The translations under genes were made by a program, and so were the position numbers. From an uncultured Flavobacteriia bacterium (GTDB lineage: Bacteria > Bacteroidota > Bacteroidia > Flavobacteriales_D > Crocinitomicaceae), in NCBI GenBank assembly GCA_937975705.1, contig CALJTX010000040.1, positions 95,927-159,926 on the forward strand: a stretch of DNA of 64,000 bases, given 5' to 3'. Of the stretch, positions 8,894 through 17,385 are shown in pieces (position 1 is the first letter of the stretch; the number at the start of each line of letters is the position of its first letter). Below the pieces are notes generated by a model. The model saw only the letters and a list, made by a program, of their open reading frames with translations. It did not search any database and had not been told where the DNA came from.

Positions 8894-9430
8894 GTAGAGT
8901 CGTTGCGTAGGAAGGCCCATCACGTTGGTGTAAGAACCGCGTATTTCCACCACGCCGATATGGCCAATCCAGTCTTGTATGCCGTAAGCACCCGCTTTAT
9001 CCATCGCTTGGTGTTGCTCTATGTAATGAATGATATCTGCTAGCTTGAGCTCCTGAAAGCGCACTGTTGTGCAATCTACAAGTTGGTGCTCGCCACTGTT
9101 GTCCTTGATAACAACTCCTGTATACACTTCATGGCTTTGCCCTGATAGTTTTTGCAACATTTCAATCGCTTCGGCTTTATTTGCTGGCTTGCCCAATACT
9201 TCGCCGTTGAGATAAACAATGGTATCGGCACAAATGAGCCTTTCGTCTGAGGTCAGTTGAGGCCAAATAGCCGCTATTTTCTTGTGGCATATGGATAAAA
9301 CCAATTCTTCAGGCCCAGCTGTAGGGTCAAAGGATTCGTCTGCATCGGCAGTCACTACGCGAAAGTCAAATCCGAGTTCTGCTAATAGCGTTTTTCTTCT
9401 TGGGGAGGCTGATCCGAGTACGAGTTGCAT
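8870..9430 (-). CDS. maf: Maf family nucleoside triphosphate pyrophosphatase
   Basis: Maf proteins hydrolyse non-canonical or selected nucleoside triphosphates to monophosphates and are linked to cell-division control. The 186-residue protein starts with the diagnostic VLGSASPRRKTLLAELGF (4-21), followed by DESFD, the ICADTIVYLNGEVLGKP motif holding the catalytic Asp, the GQSHEVYTGV segment and the late DKAGAYGIQ motif. It is the last gene of the queE-porE-like-ubiA-maf unit, one base after the prenyltransferase stop. Its 3' end carries a short in-frame duplication. The exact nucleotide preference cannot be read from the sequence. Confidence 0.93.
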   Translation of the reverse strand: MQLVLGSASPRRKTLLAELGFDFRVVTADADESFDPTAGPEELVLSICHKKIAAIWPQLTSDERLICADTIVYLNGEVLGKPANKAEAIEMLQKLSGQSHEVYTGVVIKDNSGEHQLVDCTTVRFQELKLADIIHYIEQHQAMDKAGAYGIQDWIGHIGVVEIRGSYTNVMGLPTQRLYPFLKNLI

Positions 9431-9431
9431 C

Positions 9432-10352
9432 TTAAAAATATAAACAAGTCAAACCTAGTATGAGTGCAATAGTGGGAAGCCAGCGAAAATACTTGGCCAA
9501 AAGATCTGGTGCGAGGAAATATGCAACAAAACCCACTAGAAATAAGCCCTCTAGTAGACCTAAAACTATTGATGTATATAAACTTGGTAGTGAAAAATCA
9601 GAAATGAGTTGGAGGATCAGAAAAAACACCGCAGGAAGCTGAAGAATGATCAAGGCTAAAAGCGTTGCTTTTTTTGTCCCGATTTTGCGCGGGATTGTAG
9701 GCGCGTCTATCAGGCTATCGCCGGGAATGTCATGGATATCTTTGATGATTTCTCTGCTGAGATTGATGAAAAAAGCACAGATAGCCACAAAATAAATAAA
9801 GCGATAATCTAAAAACGTGGACCAAGTTTCTTCTTGATAAGAGGAGAAGCGGGTCTGGCGTTCATTGAGTACTTGAAAAAACCAGCTAGACAAAAACAAC
9901 ACCAATCCGGGTAAGGCGGCAAGTACAACTATGCCCAATACCAGTTTGCGTTTCCAATATGCGCTGTAAAACCACAGCAAGTTAATGCTCAAGAGGTGCA
10001 CAAACACAAAAATCAGGGTGTCGTAGTGCCAGGATAGGACCACAGCCATTAAGAATCCGAGAATATTCAGAATCCAGTTGGCTAGAATTGCCCAGCGCTT
10101 GGCCATATATATTGTGAGGACCAGCGCGTCGGGTTTGTTGATCCGGTCGGCTTTGAGGTCAAAGTAATCATTGATGATGTGTCCGGCAGCGGCAATAATG
10201 AGCGTGGAGCAGATCAATAAACCGTAGTGAAACGGATGAAAATCTATGACTTCATATGGGTTTTGCTTGTGTAAAAAATAGGATACACCAAGCATGGCAA
10301 ACAAAATAGCCAATAAATTTTTGACGCGAATCAATCTTAAAAATGGGATCAT
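9432..10352 (-). CDS. UbiA family prenyltransferase (geranylgeranylglycerol-phosphate geranylgeranyltransferase-like)
   Basis: An integral membrane enzyme of 306 residues with about eight or nine transmembrane helices. It has both Asp-rich UbiA motifs: NDYFDLKADRINKP (first, about 63-76) and DIHDIPGDSLID (second, about 210-221), which bind Mg2+ and the prenyl diphosphate. Bacteroidota homologues are often named geranylgeranylglycerol-phosphate geranylgeranyltransferase, but the acceptor substrate is not proven, and other UbiA roles (quinone or haem O side chains) are possible. It overlaps the upstream PorE-like gene by four bases. Family certain, substrate uncertain. Confidence 0.82.
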   Translation of the reverse strand: MIPFLRLIRVKNLLAILFAMLGVSYFLHKQNPYEVIDFHPFHYGLLICSTLIIAAAGHIINDYFDLKADRINKPDALVLTIYMAKRWAILANWILNILGFLMAVVLSWHYDTLIFVFVHLLSINLLWFYSAYWKRKLVLGIVVLAALPGLVLFLSSWFFQVLNERQTRFSSYQEETWSTFLDYRFIYFVAICAFFINLSREIIKDIHDIPGDSLIDAPTIPRKIGTKKATLLALIILQLPAVFFLILQLISDFSLPSLYTSIVLGLLEGLFLVGFVAYFLAPDLLAKYFRWLPTIALILGLTCLYF

Positions 10353-12370
10353 GGTACTATTTTATAACAGGTTCTGCGGTTCTTCTGGTGTGCGGCCTCA
10401 ATTTGCGTGGCTTCGCTCAATGCTGCAATGGCTGCATTGCTGACAATTGGCTGGGTGGAGCCATAACCTTTAAAGGTGAGTCTGTTTGCTGCAATGCCTT
10501 CTAGAATTAAGAATTCATATACCGCTTTGGCGCGTGCTTCAGACAACTGCAGGTTTTTTGTAGCATCGCCACGGCTATCTGTGTGGCCTTGGATTTCAAT
10601 TTTGAGTTGTGGATTTTTGCGCAAGTAGTTACTGAGGTTGCTCAATTCTACTTTAGATTCAGGTCTAAGGGTGGCTTTTCCGAGGTCAAAGAAGACATTA
10701 TTGAGGATGTTTTCTGCCGTTGAATTCAACGGATTGAGGGGCATGTCGAGCAAGTAGCTTTTCGCACCGGCTAAGTTGGTCAAGTCAAAATTGAGTGAAA
10801 AAGGATGGTAGCCCGGATGGTTGACCAGCACTGCATAACTGCGGTTGATGGGTAGTGGCACCGTGATTTTGCCATCAAATGCATCGGCAAGTCCGTCAAA
10901 AACTTTTTGACTGTTGGAAAGGTCTGTGAGCTCAATATGAGCAGCCAGTTTTTTGTTGTTGCTTGCGTCAAAAGAAGTGCCTTCAAAGTAGAACGTTTGA
11001 ACAGCTTGGAGTTCTGAGGGTAGTTCAAAGGTGTAGATATCGAGGCCACCATAACCACCTTGTCGGTCAGAGGCAAAAAAAGCGATGTCGCCTTGGGCAG
11101 ACACTAACAATGAGTTTTCATCGAAGCGGGTGTTGATGGGGTAGCCTAGATTGATGGGTTTGCTCCAATTGCCTTTGGCATCTTTTCTACTCATAAACAA
11201 GTCAGATCCACCGAGCCCGATGTGTCCGCGGGAGGCAAAATAGAGCGTAGAACCATCCGGATGGATTTGAACGGATTCTTCGTTTGATGGCGTATTGATC
11301 ACATTAGAAAGTCTTTGTGCTTCAGACCAAATACCGTTTTCAAGTAAGTTGGAAACGTAGATATCGCTGTTGGCACGCCCTTCCCTCGAGCGCACGGCAC
11401 GAATAAAATAGAGCGTCTGGCCATCTGCACTTAAGGAGGGTTGGGTTTCCCAATTGGCTGTATTGACCTGACCTGGTAAGTTTACTGGGGTGGTCCAGCG
11501 GCCATTGATTTTTTGCGTAATGAAAAGGTCGCATGAGCCTTTTCCAGTGCGGTTGTCGCCGTAGTTTGTACCAGATGGGTCCGTACAAGCTACAAAAATG
11601 ATGGTCTTGCCATCGCCTGAGATGGTGGGTGCGCCTTCATTCCAGGAGGTGTTGATGTTGGCAGGCATTGGCTTGGAGCGTGTCCAAATTTGCGCCTTAG
11701 GGTCGTAAGAAGAGACATAAAAATCTTCTTGTTCATCTTGGTGTCCGTCCTGGATACTTGGTAGTCTTCTGGTAAACAATAGTTGTTGTCCATCGACGGT
11801 GAGGGTAGGGTAGTACTCTGGAAACGGGGTGTTGATACCTTCGCCAGCATTGCGTGGCTCAAAGGGTTTCGGGTTGTTGATAGCGGCTATAGAAAACTCA
11901 GCGCTGGCCTTGATTTGATAAGCTTGAGCTTGGAATTTTTCGTTGGCATTCGGATTTTTCAGAAAGATATCGATAGTTTGCAACGCTTCTTTGTAATTGC
12001 CTATGGTCAGTTGGCAGATGGCGAGAAAAAAATGGGTATTGCCGCTTATACTGTGTGTTGGGTCTATTTCCAAGGCTTTTTGATAGGCAACTGCTGCAGC
12101 GGCATATTTGCGTTGGTATTCTAGAAATTCAGCTTGGAGTAAATAAGCTTCCCAAAAGTTGGGATCTTTGGAAATAGCGGCATTGAGCAGAAGGATACCT
12201 TCTTCATAATTGGGCGCGCCAGTTTGGGGGTTGCGCTTTTCAGTGGGTGCTTTTTGAGCTGCTTCAAAAAGTTTGATGGCTTTTTTACTCGTGCTTGAGT
12301 AGGGGAATTGTGCAAAAACCGCTTGAAATGTAAGGAAGAAAGAAAGGAGCAAAAAATGTTTAAACCTCAT
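10349..12370 (-). CDS. PorE-like protein: TPR, PD40 beta-propeller, regulatory-like domain, OmpA domain
   Basis: A 673-residue exported protein whose domain order matches PorE, the T9SS component that ties the secretion machine to peptidoglycan. A signal peptide (about 1-20) is followed by TPR-like helices (about 27-165), PD40/WD40-like propeller blades (about 190-450) with repeats such as PTISGDGKTIIFVA, PSLSADGQTLYFIR and VQIHPDGSTLYFASRG, then a carboxypeptidase-regulatory-like beta domain (about 460-550). The OmpA C-terminal domain (about 565-673) holds IEIQGHTDSRGD and LSEARAKAVYEFL. It overlaps queE and the UbiA gene by ATGA junctions. Other OmpA/PD40 proteins share this layout, so PorE identity is likely but not proven. 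Confidence 0.75.
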   Translation of the reverse strand: MRFKHFLLLSFFLTFQAVFAQFPYSSTSKKAIKLFEAAQKAPTEKRNPQTGAPNYEEGILLLNAAISKDPNFWEAYLLQAEFLEYQRKYAAAAVAYQKALEIDPTHSISGNTHFFLAICQLTIGNYKEALQTIDIFLKNPNANEKFQAQAYQIKASAEFSIAAINNPKPFEPRNAGEGINTPFPEYYPTLTVDGQQLLFTRRLPSIQDGHQDEQEDFYVSSYDPKAQIWTRSKPMPANINTSWNEGAPTISGDGKTIIFVACTDPSGTNYGDNRTGKGSCDLFITQKINGRWTTPVNLPGQVNTANWETQPSLSADGQTLYFIRAVRSREGRANSDIYVSNLLENGIWSEAQRLSNVINTPSNEESVQIHPDGSTLYFASRGHIGLGGSDLFMSRKDAKGNWSKPINLGYPINTRFDENSLLVSAQGDIAFFASDRQGGYGGLDIYTFELPSELQAVQTFYFEGTSFDASNNKKLAAHIELTDLSNSQKVFDGLADAFDGKITVPLPINRSYAVLVNHPGYHPFSLNFDLTNLAGAKSYLLDMPLNPLNSTAENILNNVFFDLGKATLRPESKVELSNLSNYLRKNPQLKIEIQGHTDSRGDATKNLQLSEARAKAVYEFLILEGIAANRLTFKGYGSTQPIVSNAAIAALSEATQIEAAHQKNRRTCYKIVP

Positions 12371-12975
12371 GGAATTTGCATGTATTTATGCGTCTGTAAC
12401 GAGATTTTCCATTTTTTGTTGCGTTTGATGTAGTCGATGATGAGGGGTAAAAAGCGATCTTGTTTTTCCCATTCGGTTTGTAAGTACAAAACACATGTTT
12501 TTGATACTTTGGCAGCGTGCTGCTCTGCCCATTCAAAGTCAGATGGGTGTGCAATGACTACCTTGAGTTCTTGCGCCAGCGCATAAGCTTCAGCTATGGG
12601 TGCTTTGAATTTTTTTGGTGAAAAACAATACCAATCGATATGTCCTTTGAGTGGATGCACGCCTGCCGTTTCGATCGCGATTTCGTAGCCTTTGGCCTTT
12701 AGGGCACTGGTGAGTTCATGGAGGTTGTGCATGGTGGGTTCGCCGCCGGTGATGACGACAAAATCTGTGGGTGTTTGCCCCACTGCAGCTACAATTGTTT
12801 CGATGCTGAGGTATTGGCTAGGTGAGATATCCCAACTTTCTTTGACGTCGCACCAGACACAGCCTACGTCACAGCCTGCTAAACGTATAAAATAGGCTGC
12901 TCTTCCGCTATGACTTCCCTCACCTTGAAGGGTATAGAAGTGCTCCATGACGGGCAAAGTTGACTGTTGTATCAT
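12367..12975 (-). CDS. queE: 7-carboxy-7-deazaguanine synthase QueE
   Basis: A radical SAM enzyme that converts 6-carboxytetrahydropterin to 7-carboxy-7-deazaguanine on the way to queuosine. The 202-residue protein has the FYTLQGEGSHSGRAAYFIRLAGC start and the cluster cysteines C35, C39 and C42 in a CX3CX2C arrangement, with WCDVKESWD after them and VITGGEP as the SAM-binding motif. It is the first gene of its operon; a near-consensus -7 box (TAACTTTA) lies four bases before the ATG. Other queuosine genes are not in the window. The length is at the short end of the family, as usual for QueE. Confidence 0.93.
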   Translation of the reverse strand: MIQQSTLPVMEHFYTLQGEGSHSGRAAYFIRLAGCDVGCVWCDVKESWDISPSQYLSIETIVAAVGQTPTDFVVITGGEPTMHNLHELTSALKAKGYEIAIETAGVHPLKGHIDWYCFSPKKFKAPIAEAYALAQELKVVIAHPSDFEWAEQHAAKVSKTCVLYLQTEWEKQDRFLPLIIDYIKRNKKWKISLQTHKYMQIP

Positions 12976-12979
12976 TTGG

Positions 12980-12987
12980 TAAAGTTA
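12980..12987 (-). promoter_or_regulatory. Possible -7 box for the queE operon
   Basis: The minus strand reads TAACTTTA, one mismatch from TAnnTTTG, four bases before the queE ATG. The spacing matches other candidate leaderless genes here. Confidence 0.35.
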
Positions 12988-12997
12988 CCTAAAATGT

Positions 12998-13005
12998 TAA
13001 ATTTG
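12998..13005 (+). promoter_or_regulatory. -7 promoter box for the T9SS cargo gene at 13021
   Basis: TAAATTTG matches TAnnTTTG exactly, 15 bases before the ATG, so this gene would have a short leader. Confidence 0.5.
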
Positions 13006-13020
13006 TTCTAAATCAATCTC

Positions 13021-13947
13021 ATGAAAGCACACTTACTATCCGCAATATTACTGACGACTACCCTTCATGCACAGCAAATCGGTAATGCCGGATTCGAAAA
13101 CTGGGATAACCTTGGTTCCAATCAAGAAGAACCCACCAACTGGTCTTCATTCAAAACGGCAACAGGAAGCTTCGCGACATTCGCGTCCAAACAAGTCGAG
13201 CGCTCTACAAACGTTCGTTCGGGTGCTACAGGCAGTTATTGCGCTAGAATTTGGTCCAAAAGTACTTTAGGAATCGTTGCCAATGGCGTCGTAACTACAG
13301 GTCGAATGAATATGGGAAGTTCAAACCTGAGCAGCCCAGATAATTACAATTATTCAGTATTGACAGATGCGGCCTTTTCGGAGTCGCTGACTTTAGCGCC
13401 AGATTCTATTGTTTTTTGGGCACGTTACACCGCTGCTGCTGGGCAACAGGCAGGCATGCACGCGATTATTCACGATCAGTTTGCCGTTCAGGATCCGCTC
13501 AATACGGCGTCCGAAGCATTTGTAGTGGCTGATGCTGATTTTCAATTTTCCCCGACCAATACTACCTGGATGCGTTTTTCAGTTCCTTTCAACTATACGG
13601 TCAATACCGGGTTGGCGCCAAAATTCATCTTACTGACCTTTACTACCAATCACATACCAGGCGGAGGTAGTGCCAATGATGAAGTACTGATTGATGATGT
13701 AGAATTGATTTATAATCTTGTGGGGATAGCGGCTCATAAAGAACAGCAAGGCCCTATTATTTCTATCGATGAAAATAACTTGGTGCTTATCGAAGGCCCA
13801 ATGCCCCAAGAAAAAGTGGAGATTTACAAGTTGTCAGGTCAATTGCTGCAACAAACAACTGTTGCTCAAGTAAATGGTACGGCTTTGCCTTCTGGCTTTT
13901 ATTTGATCCGCTGTGCAGCAGAAGTAGCCAAAATTTACGTGCCTTAG
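13021..13947 (+). CDS. T9SS type A sorting domain-containing secreted protein, PCMD-like
   Basis: A 308-residue secreted protein with a short signal peptide (MKAHLLSAILLTTTLHA). Residues about 20-240 open with the GFENWDN pattern and contain a VLIDDVELIY strand, resembling the PCMD/carbohydrate-binding jelly-roll proteins of Bacteroidota. The last 65 residues look like a type A sorting domain: a VEIYKLSGQLLQQ strand, then LPSGFYLIRC and a final KIYVP. It should be exported across the outer membrane by T9SS. Ligand and function are unknown. It converges on cinA, sharing a four-base overlap of stop codons. Confidence 0.75.
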   Translation: MKAHLLSAILLTTTLHAQQIGNAGFENWDNLGSNQEEPTNWSSFKTATGSFATFASKQVERSTNVRSGATGSYCARIWSKSTLGIVANGVVTTGRMNMGSSNLSSPDNYNYSVLTDAAFSESLTLAPDSIVFWARYTAAAGQQAGMHAIIHDQFAVQDPLNTASEAFVVADADFQFSPTNTTWMRFSVPFNYTVNTGLAPKFILLTFTTNHIPGGGSANDEVLIDDVELIYNLVGIAAHKEQQGPIISIDENNLVLIEGPMPQEKVEIYKLSGQLLQQTTVAQVNGTALPSGFYLIRCAAEVAKIYVP

Positions 13948-15182
13948 TTGGTTTTAAGGTAATGGCGCAGCCAATTCATGGCGCTCAAAACAGTCATTTC
14001 TAGGTTGCGCTCTCTGTTGTCGCCAAACTGAAATTTTTGTGCAATAGTACCGTTGGGCCCACTCAAACCTACCCATACCATACCTACCGGTTTGTCAATG
14101 CTGCCTCCTGTCGGGCCTGCTACACCCGTTGTAGACAAGCAATAATCTACGCCTAAAAGTCGACGGCCGTTGGCTGCCATTTCGATAGCAACTTCTTCGC
14201 TCACGGCGCCATATTGTTCCAAAACCGCAGCGTTTACCTCTGCTATTTTGACTTTCAGTTCATTTGAGTAGGTAAGGAGCGCTCCTTGGTAATAAGCAGA
14301 TGCGCCCGAGATGCGCGCAATGTGTTGGGCAAGTAAGCCCGCCGTACAACTTTCTACCGTACCAACTGTGGCCTGTTTGTTTAATAGCTCTTGCCCAAGC
14401 GCTGCTTCAAGTGTGGTTTCGCCATAGCCAAAAATATGTGCAGAAAGGCGCGTTTCCAATTCTTCAAAAAAGCGATCGATGCGCGCTGCATTTTCTTGAC
14501 CAGTGTAAGAACTAAGGCGAAGTTTGACCATGCCCGGTGAAGGGAGGTAGGCCAAGCCCAAACCTGCGGCTCTGACGCGGTCTTCCCAATCGGCTATTTG
14601 ATCTGCAAGAAAAGACTCTCCAATCCCTTGTATATGCATGGTTTTATGGTAGAGTGTTGTGCCAGCATAGCGTTTTTCGAGTAGCGGAAAGGCTTCTTCG
14701 GTCATGATTGTTTTCATTTCGTAGGGAACGCCCGGCAAAGAAATGAAAATGACATTTTTGTGTTCAAACCACATACCGGCTGCTGTGCCGCGTCTGTTTT
14801 TGAGAATGGTTGCTTTAGTTGGTAGGGCTGCTTGTTGCACATTGACCTCAAGCATGGGTTTGTTGCGGCTCGCAAAAAAACCTTCGATTTGCTCGAGCGT
14901 AGCCTGGTGAATTTCCAAGGGGCTGTCAAAATACTGAGCTAAAGTATATTTGGTGAGGTCGTCTTTTGTTGGGCCTAGGCCACCGGTAATGATGATGCAG
15001 TTGCTGCTTGGCAAAATAGCGTCGAGTGCTTTGGTAATGGCTTCGGGTTTGTCTTCAATGACAAGCGCGCGCTGCACCTGGTAACCACGACTAGACATTT
15101 CTTGCCCTATCCAGGCGGCGTTTGTATTGATGGTTTGCCCAATGAGCAATTCGTCGCCAATAGCAAGAACTTCTACTTTCAT
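13944..15182 (-). CDS. cinA: CinA family protein, nicotinamide-nucleotide amidohydrolase
   Basis: The 412-residue protein has the N-terminal MoaB/MogA-like COG1058 domain (VEVLAIGDELLIGQTINTNAAWIG, IITGGLGPTKDDLTK) and the C-terminal PncC amidohydrolase domain (VGTVESCTAGLLAQHIARISGAS, LSTTGVAGPTGGSIDKPVG), which recycles nicotinamide mononucleotide. The start at 15182 is chosen because the protein family begins MKVEVLAIGDE and because it gives an ATGA overlap with rlmD; the longer open frame extends well into rlmD. Cytoplasmic. Last gene of the lpx-rlmD-cinA unit. The name implies competence, but the sequence supports only the nucleotide-salvage role. Confidence 0.92.
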   Translation of the reverse strand: MKVEVLAIGDELLIGQTINTNAAWIGQEMSSRGYQVQRALVIEDKPEAITKALDAILPSSNCIIITGGLGPTKDDLTKYTLAQYFDSPLEIHQATLEQIEGFFASRNKPMLEVNVQQAALPTKATILKNRRGTAAGMWFEHKNVIFISLPGVPYEMKTIMTEEAFPLLEKRYAGTTLYHKTMHIQGIGESFLADQIADWEDRVRAAGLGLAYLPSPGMVKLRLSSYTGQENAARIDRFFEELETRLSAHIFGYGETTLEAALGQELLNKQATVGTVESCTAGLLAQHIARISGASAYYQGALLTYSNELKVKIAEVNAAVLEQYGAVSEEVAIEMAANGRRLLGVDYCLSTTGVAGPTGGSIDKPVGMVWVGLSGPNGTIAQKFQFGDNRERNLEMTVLSAMNWLRHYLKTN

Positions 15183-16612
15183 GCTTTTTTGAATTTGGCG
15201 ATCGCTTCGATGTGGCCTGTGTGTGGAAATTGATCCACTAAAGCATACTTTTCGAGCACATAACCGGCATCGGCTAGCGTGGCAGCATCTCGGGCTTGTG
15301 TAGAAGGGTTGCAACTGATGTACACAATGCTGTCGGCATCGAGTGCAATCACTTTTTGTAGTGTTTTGGGTGCAATTCCAGCACGTGGCGGATCTAGCAT
15401 GATGCGCTTGATCTTTCCTTGAAAATCGGGATATTCTCTAAGAAATTTACCGACGTCGGCCGCAAAAAACTCGACGCTGTGGATGCCATTTTTAGCGGCG
15501 TTTTGCTTGGCGTCTTCAATCGCTTTTTCGACGATATCGACACCAATTATGCGGACTTCAGGGTTGCGTTTTGCCATGAGCTGGCCAATCGTGCCGGTAC
15601 CGCAGAACAAGTCCATAGCGATATCTCCGGGTTCAAAGGCGTCTTCAAAAAGGTAGTCGAGGGCTTTGTCGTAGAGGAGTTCGGCACATGATGGATTGGT
15701 CTGAAAAAAACTCTCCATGCTGATTTGAAAACGCAAACCGGCGAGTTCTTCTTCGATGACTGCTTGCCCAAAAATGAGTTGTGAGTGGCCGTTTTCGATT
15801 TTAGCGCGGTCGGCAACGTTGTCGTTGATGGTATGCCATAGCCCAGCAATTCTGCCCGGATGCAGCGCCTGTAAAAAAGTTGCAAAGGCATGTACATCAA
15901 ATTGGTCGATGCCTTCATTGGAAGTGACTAAATTGACGAGGAGTTGGTCGTTGAGAAACGATTTGCGCACCACGATATGTCTGAAGAATCCCTTTTTTTG
16001 AGGTGGATGCCAAGCTGGAAGTCCTGTTTTTTGTAAAAAGATGCGCAGTTCTTTGAGTTGGGTTTCCCATTGTTCATCAAAAAGACCGCTGGCTTTGTTG
16101 AGGCTCTCGACTTTCCACCAGGTGCCGCGCCGTTTAAAACCTAAGGCAAAAGCGTCGTCGAGTTCTTCGTTGGTTTGCAGGTCGTGTTCGATGCAAGAAA
16201 AACTGTACTCCATTTTGTTGCGGTAGTGGTAGTGCTGTGGCGACGAAATGAAACAGTCGAATTTTTCAGGGCTATTTTGTATGCCGCTCAAGCGCGCAAA
16301 AGTAGAAAGTGTGCTCTCCTTTTTGTATTGTTCTTGGATAGCAACCGGAACATGAATATATGGACCTCCTGAAATTTCTTGGAAGTCTGAAACGGTCTCG
16401 ATTTCGGCACGTTGCAGCACCTCGAGCAATTTGGCTTCTGCAAAAGTTTTGCGCTTGGTTTCAATTTTTGCCCGAACGCGTTGCCCAGGAAAGGTGTTGT
16501 CTACAAATACGACAAACGGCCCTTTATCGGTTTCAATTCTTGCAATTCCACGCCCTCCAAAAGCATAATCTACAATTTGGAGTTCGATTTCTTGAGCGCG
16601 TTGTAAGATCAT
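15179..16612 (-). CDS. rlmD: 23S rRNA (uracil-5-)-methyltransferase RlmD/TrmA-family
   Basis: An RNA m5U methyltransferase of 477 residues. It has an N-terminal TRAM domain (about 5-65), a SAM-binding motif MDLFCGTGTIGQLM, the DPPRAG motif and the catalytic-nucleophile region YISCNPST. It is placed with RlmD-type enzymes by its TRAM domain and overall layout. Unusually, the segment where RlmD enzymes carry the Cys ligands of a [4Fe-4S] cluster reads SGGPYIHVPVAIQEQY (81-96), with no cysteine. The enzyme could still work, because TrmA enzymes lack the cluster, but the target base is less certain. ATGA overlaps join it to lpxA and cinA. Confidence 0.82.
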   Translation of the reverse strand: MILQRAQEIELQIVDYAFGGRGIARIETDKGPFVVFVDNTFPGQRVRAKIETKRKTFAEAKLLEVLQRAEIETVSDFQEISGGPYIHVPVAIQEQYKKESTLSTFARLSGIQNSPEKFDCFISSPQHYHYRNKMEYSFSCIEHDLQTNEELDDAFALGFKRRGTWWKVESLNKASGLFDEQWETQLKELRIFLQKTGLPAWHPPQKKGFFRHIVVRKSFLNDQLLVNLVTSNEGIDQFDVHAFATFLQALHPGRIAGLWHTINDNVADRAKIENGHSQLIFGQAVIEEELAGLRFQISMESFFQTNPSCAELLYDKALDYLFEDAFEPGDIAMDLFCGTGTIGQLMAKRNPEVRIIGVDIVEKAIEDAKQNAAKNGIHSVEFFAADVGKFLREYPDFQGKIKRIMLDPPRAGIAPKTLQKVIALDADSIVYISCNPSTQARDAATLADAGYVLEKYALVDQFPHTGHIEAIAKFKKA

Positions 16613-17385
16613 ATCATGCCGCGTATTACGCCGTTTTCTGCTGTTTGAATAAAACCAATGATTTCTTCGCGAAGCGGGCTCTGCGCCATGGTGTCTTCGA
16701 CTATTTTGATGCCTTTAGACACATTGCTATTCTGAACATAAAGGATGCGGTAGATGTCTTCGATTTCTCTAACTTGTTCTTCAGTGAAGCCGCGTCTTCT
16801 GAGGCCCACTGAGTTCACACCTGCAAAAGAAAGTGGCTCTCTGGCTGCTTTTACATAAGGCGGGACATCTTTTCTGATCAATGAAGCACCGCCAATAAAT
16901 GCGTGCTTGCCAATGTGTGTAAATTGTTGTGCAGCAGCTTTGCCCTCGAGTATGGCCCAGTCGTCTATGGTGACGTGGCCAGAAAGGCCTGTGTAGCTCG
17001 CTAAAATGACGTTATTGCCAATTTGACAATCGTGGGCGATGTGGACGTAAGTCATGAGCAGGCAGTTGTCGCCTATGGTTGTTTTGAGCTTGTCGTTGGT
17101 GCCGCGGTGGATGGTTACGCATTCGCGGATTTTGGTATGGTTGCCAATTTCGACCGTTGTGTATTCGTTACCGAATTTAAGGTCTTGAGGAATCACGCCT
17201 ACACTGGCGCCTGGAAAGACATCACAATCTTCGCCTAGGCGGGTTCCAGGATACAGCACTGCATTGGAGTGGATGTGACAACCGTTGCCAATAATGACAT
17301 CCGGATGAATGACAGCAAATGGGTCTATGCGGACGTTTTGCCCAATTTGTGCATCGAGGGAAACAGAGGCGAGGTTGGATATCAT
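16609..17385 (-). CDS. lpxA: Acyl-ACP--UDP-N-acetylglucosamine O-acyltransferase
   Basis: First committed acyl transfer of lipid A synthesis, in the cytoplasm. The 258 residues are of normal length. A left-handed beta-helix of hexapeptide repeats fills residues 1-190 (for example VSLDAQIGQNVRIDPFAVIHPDV), with the VTIHRGT motif, the catalytic His in the YVHIAHDCQIGNN block and the GHVTID turn. The C-terminal helices contain the GLRRRGF motif typical of LpxA. It overlaps lpxC/fabZ and rlmD by four bases each, forming part of a tightly coupled unit. Confidence 0.96.
   Translation of the reverse strand: MISNLASVSLDAQIGQNVRIDPFAVIHPDVIIGNGCHIHSNAVLYPGTRLGEDCDVFPGASVGVIPQDLKFGNEYTTVEIGNHTKIRECVTIHRGTNDKLKTTIGDNCLLMTYVHIAHDCQIGNNVILASYTGLSGHVTIDDWAILEGKAAAQQFTHIGKHAFIGGASLIRKDVPPYVKAAREPLSFAGVNSVGLRRRGFTEEQVREIEDIYRILYVQNSNVSKGIKIVEDTMAQSPLREEIIGFIQTAENGVIRGMI

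Noticed and set aside
15183..15314. A longer cinA start at 15314
   Set aside because: The extra 44 residues overlap rlmD in another frame, and CinA begins at the ATGA overlap.
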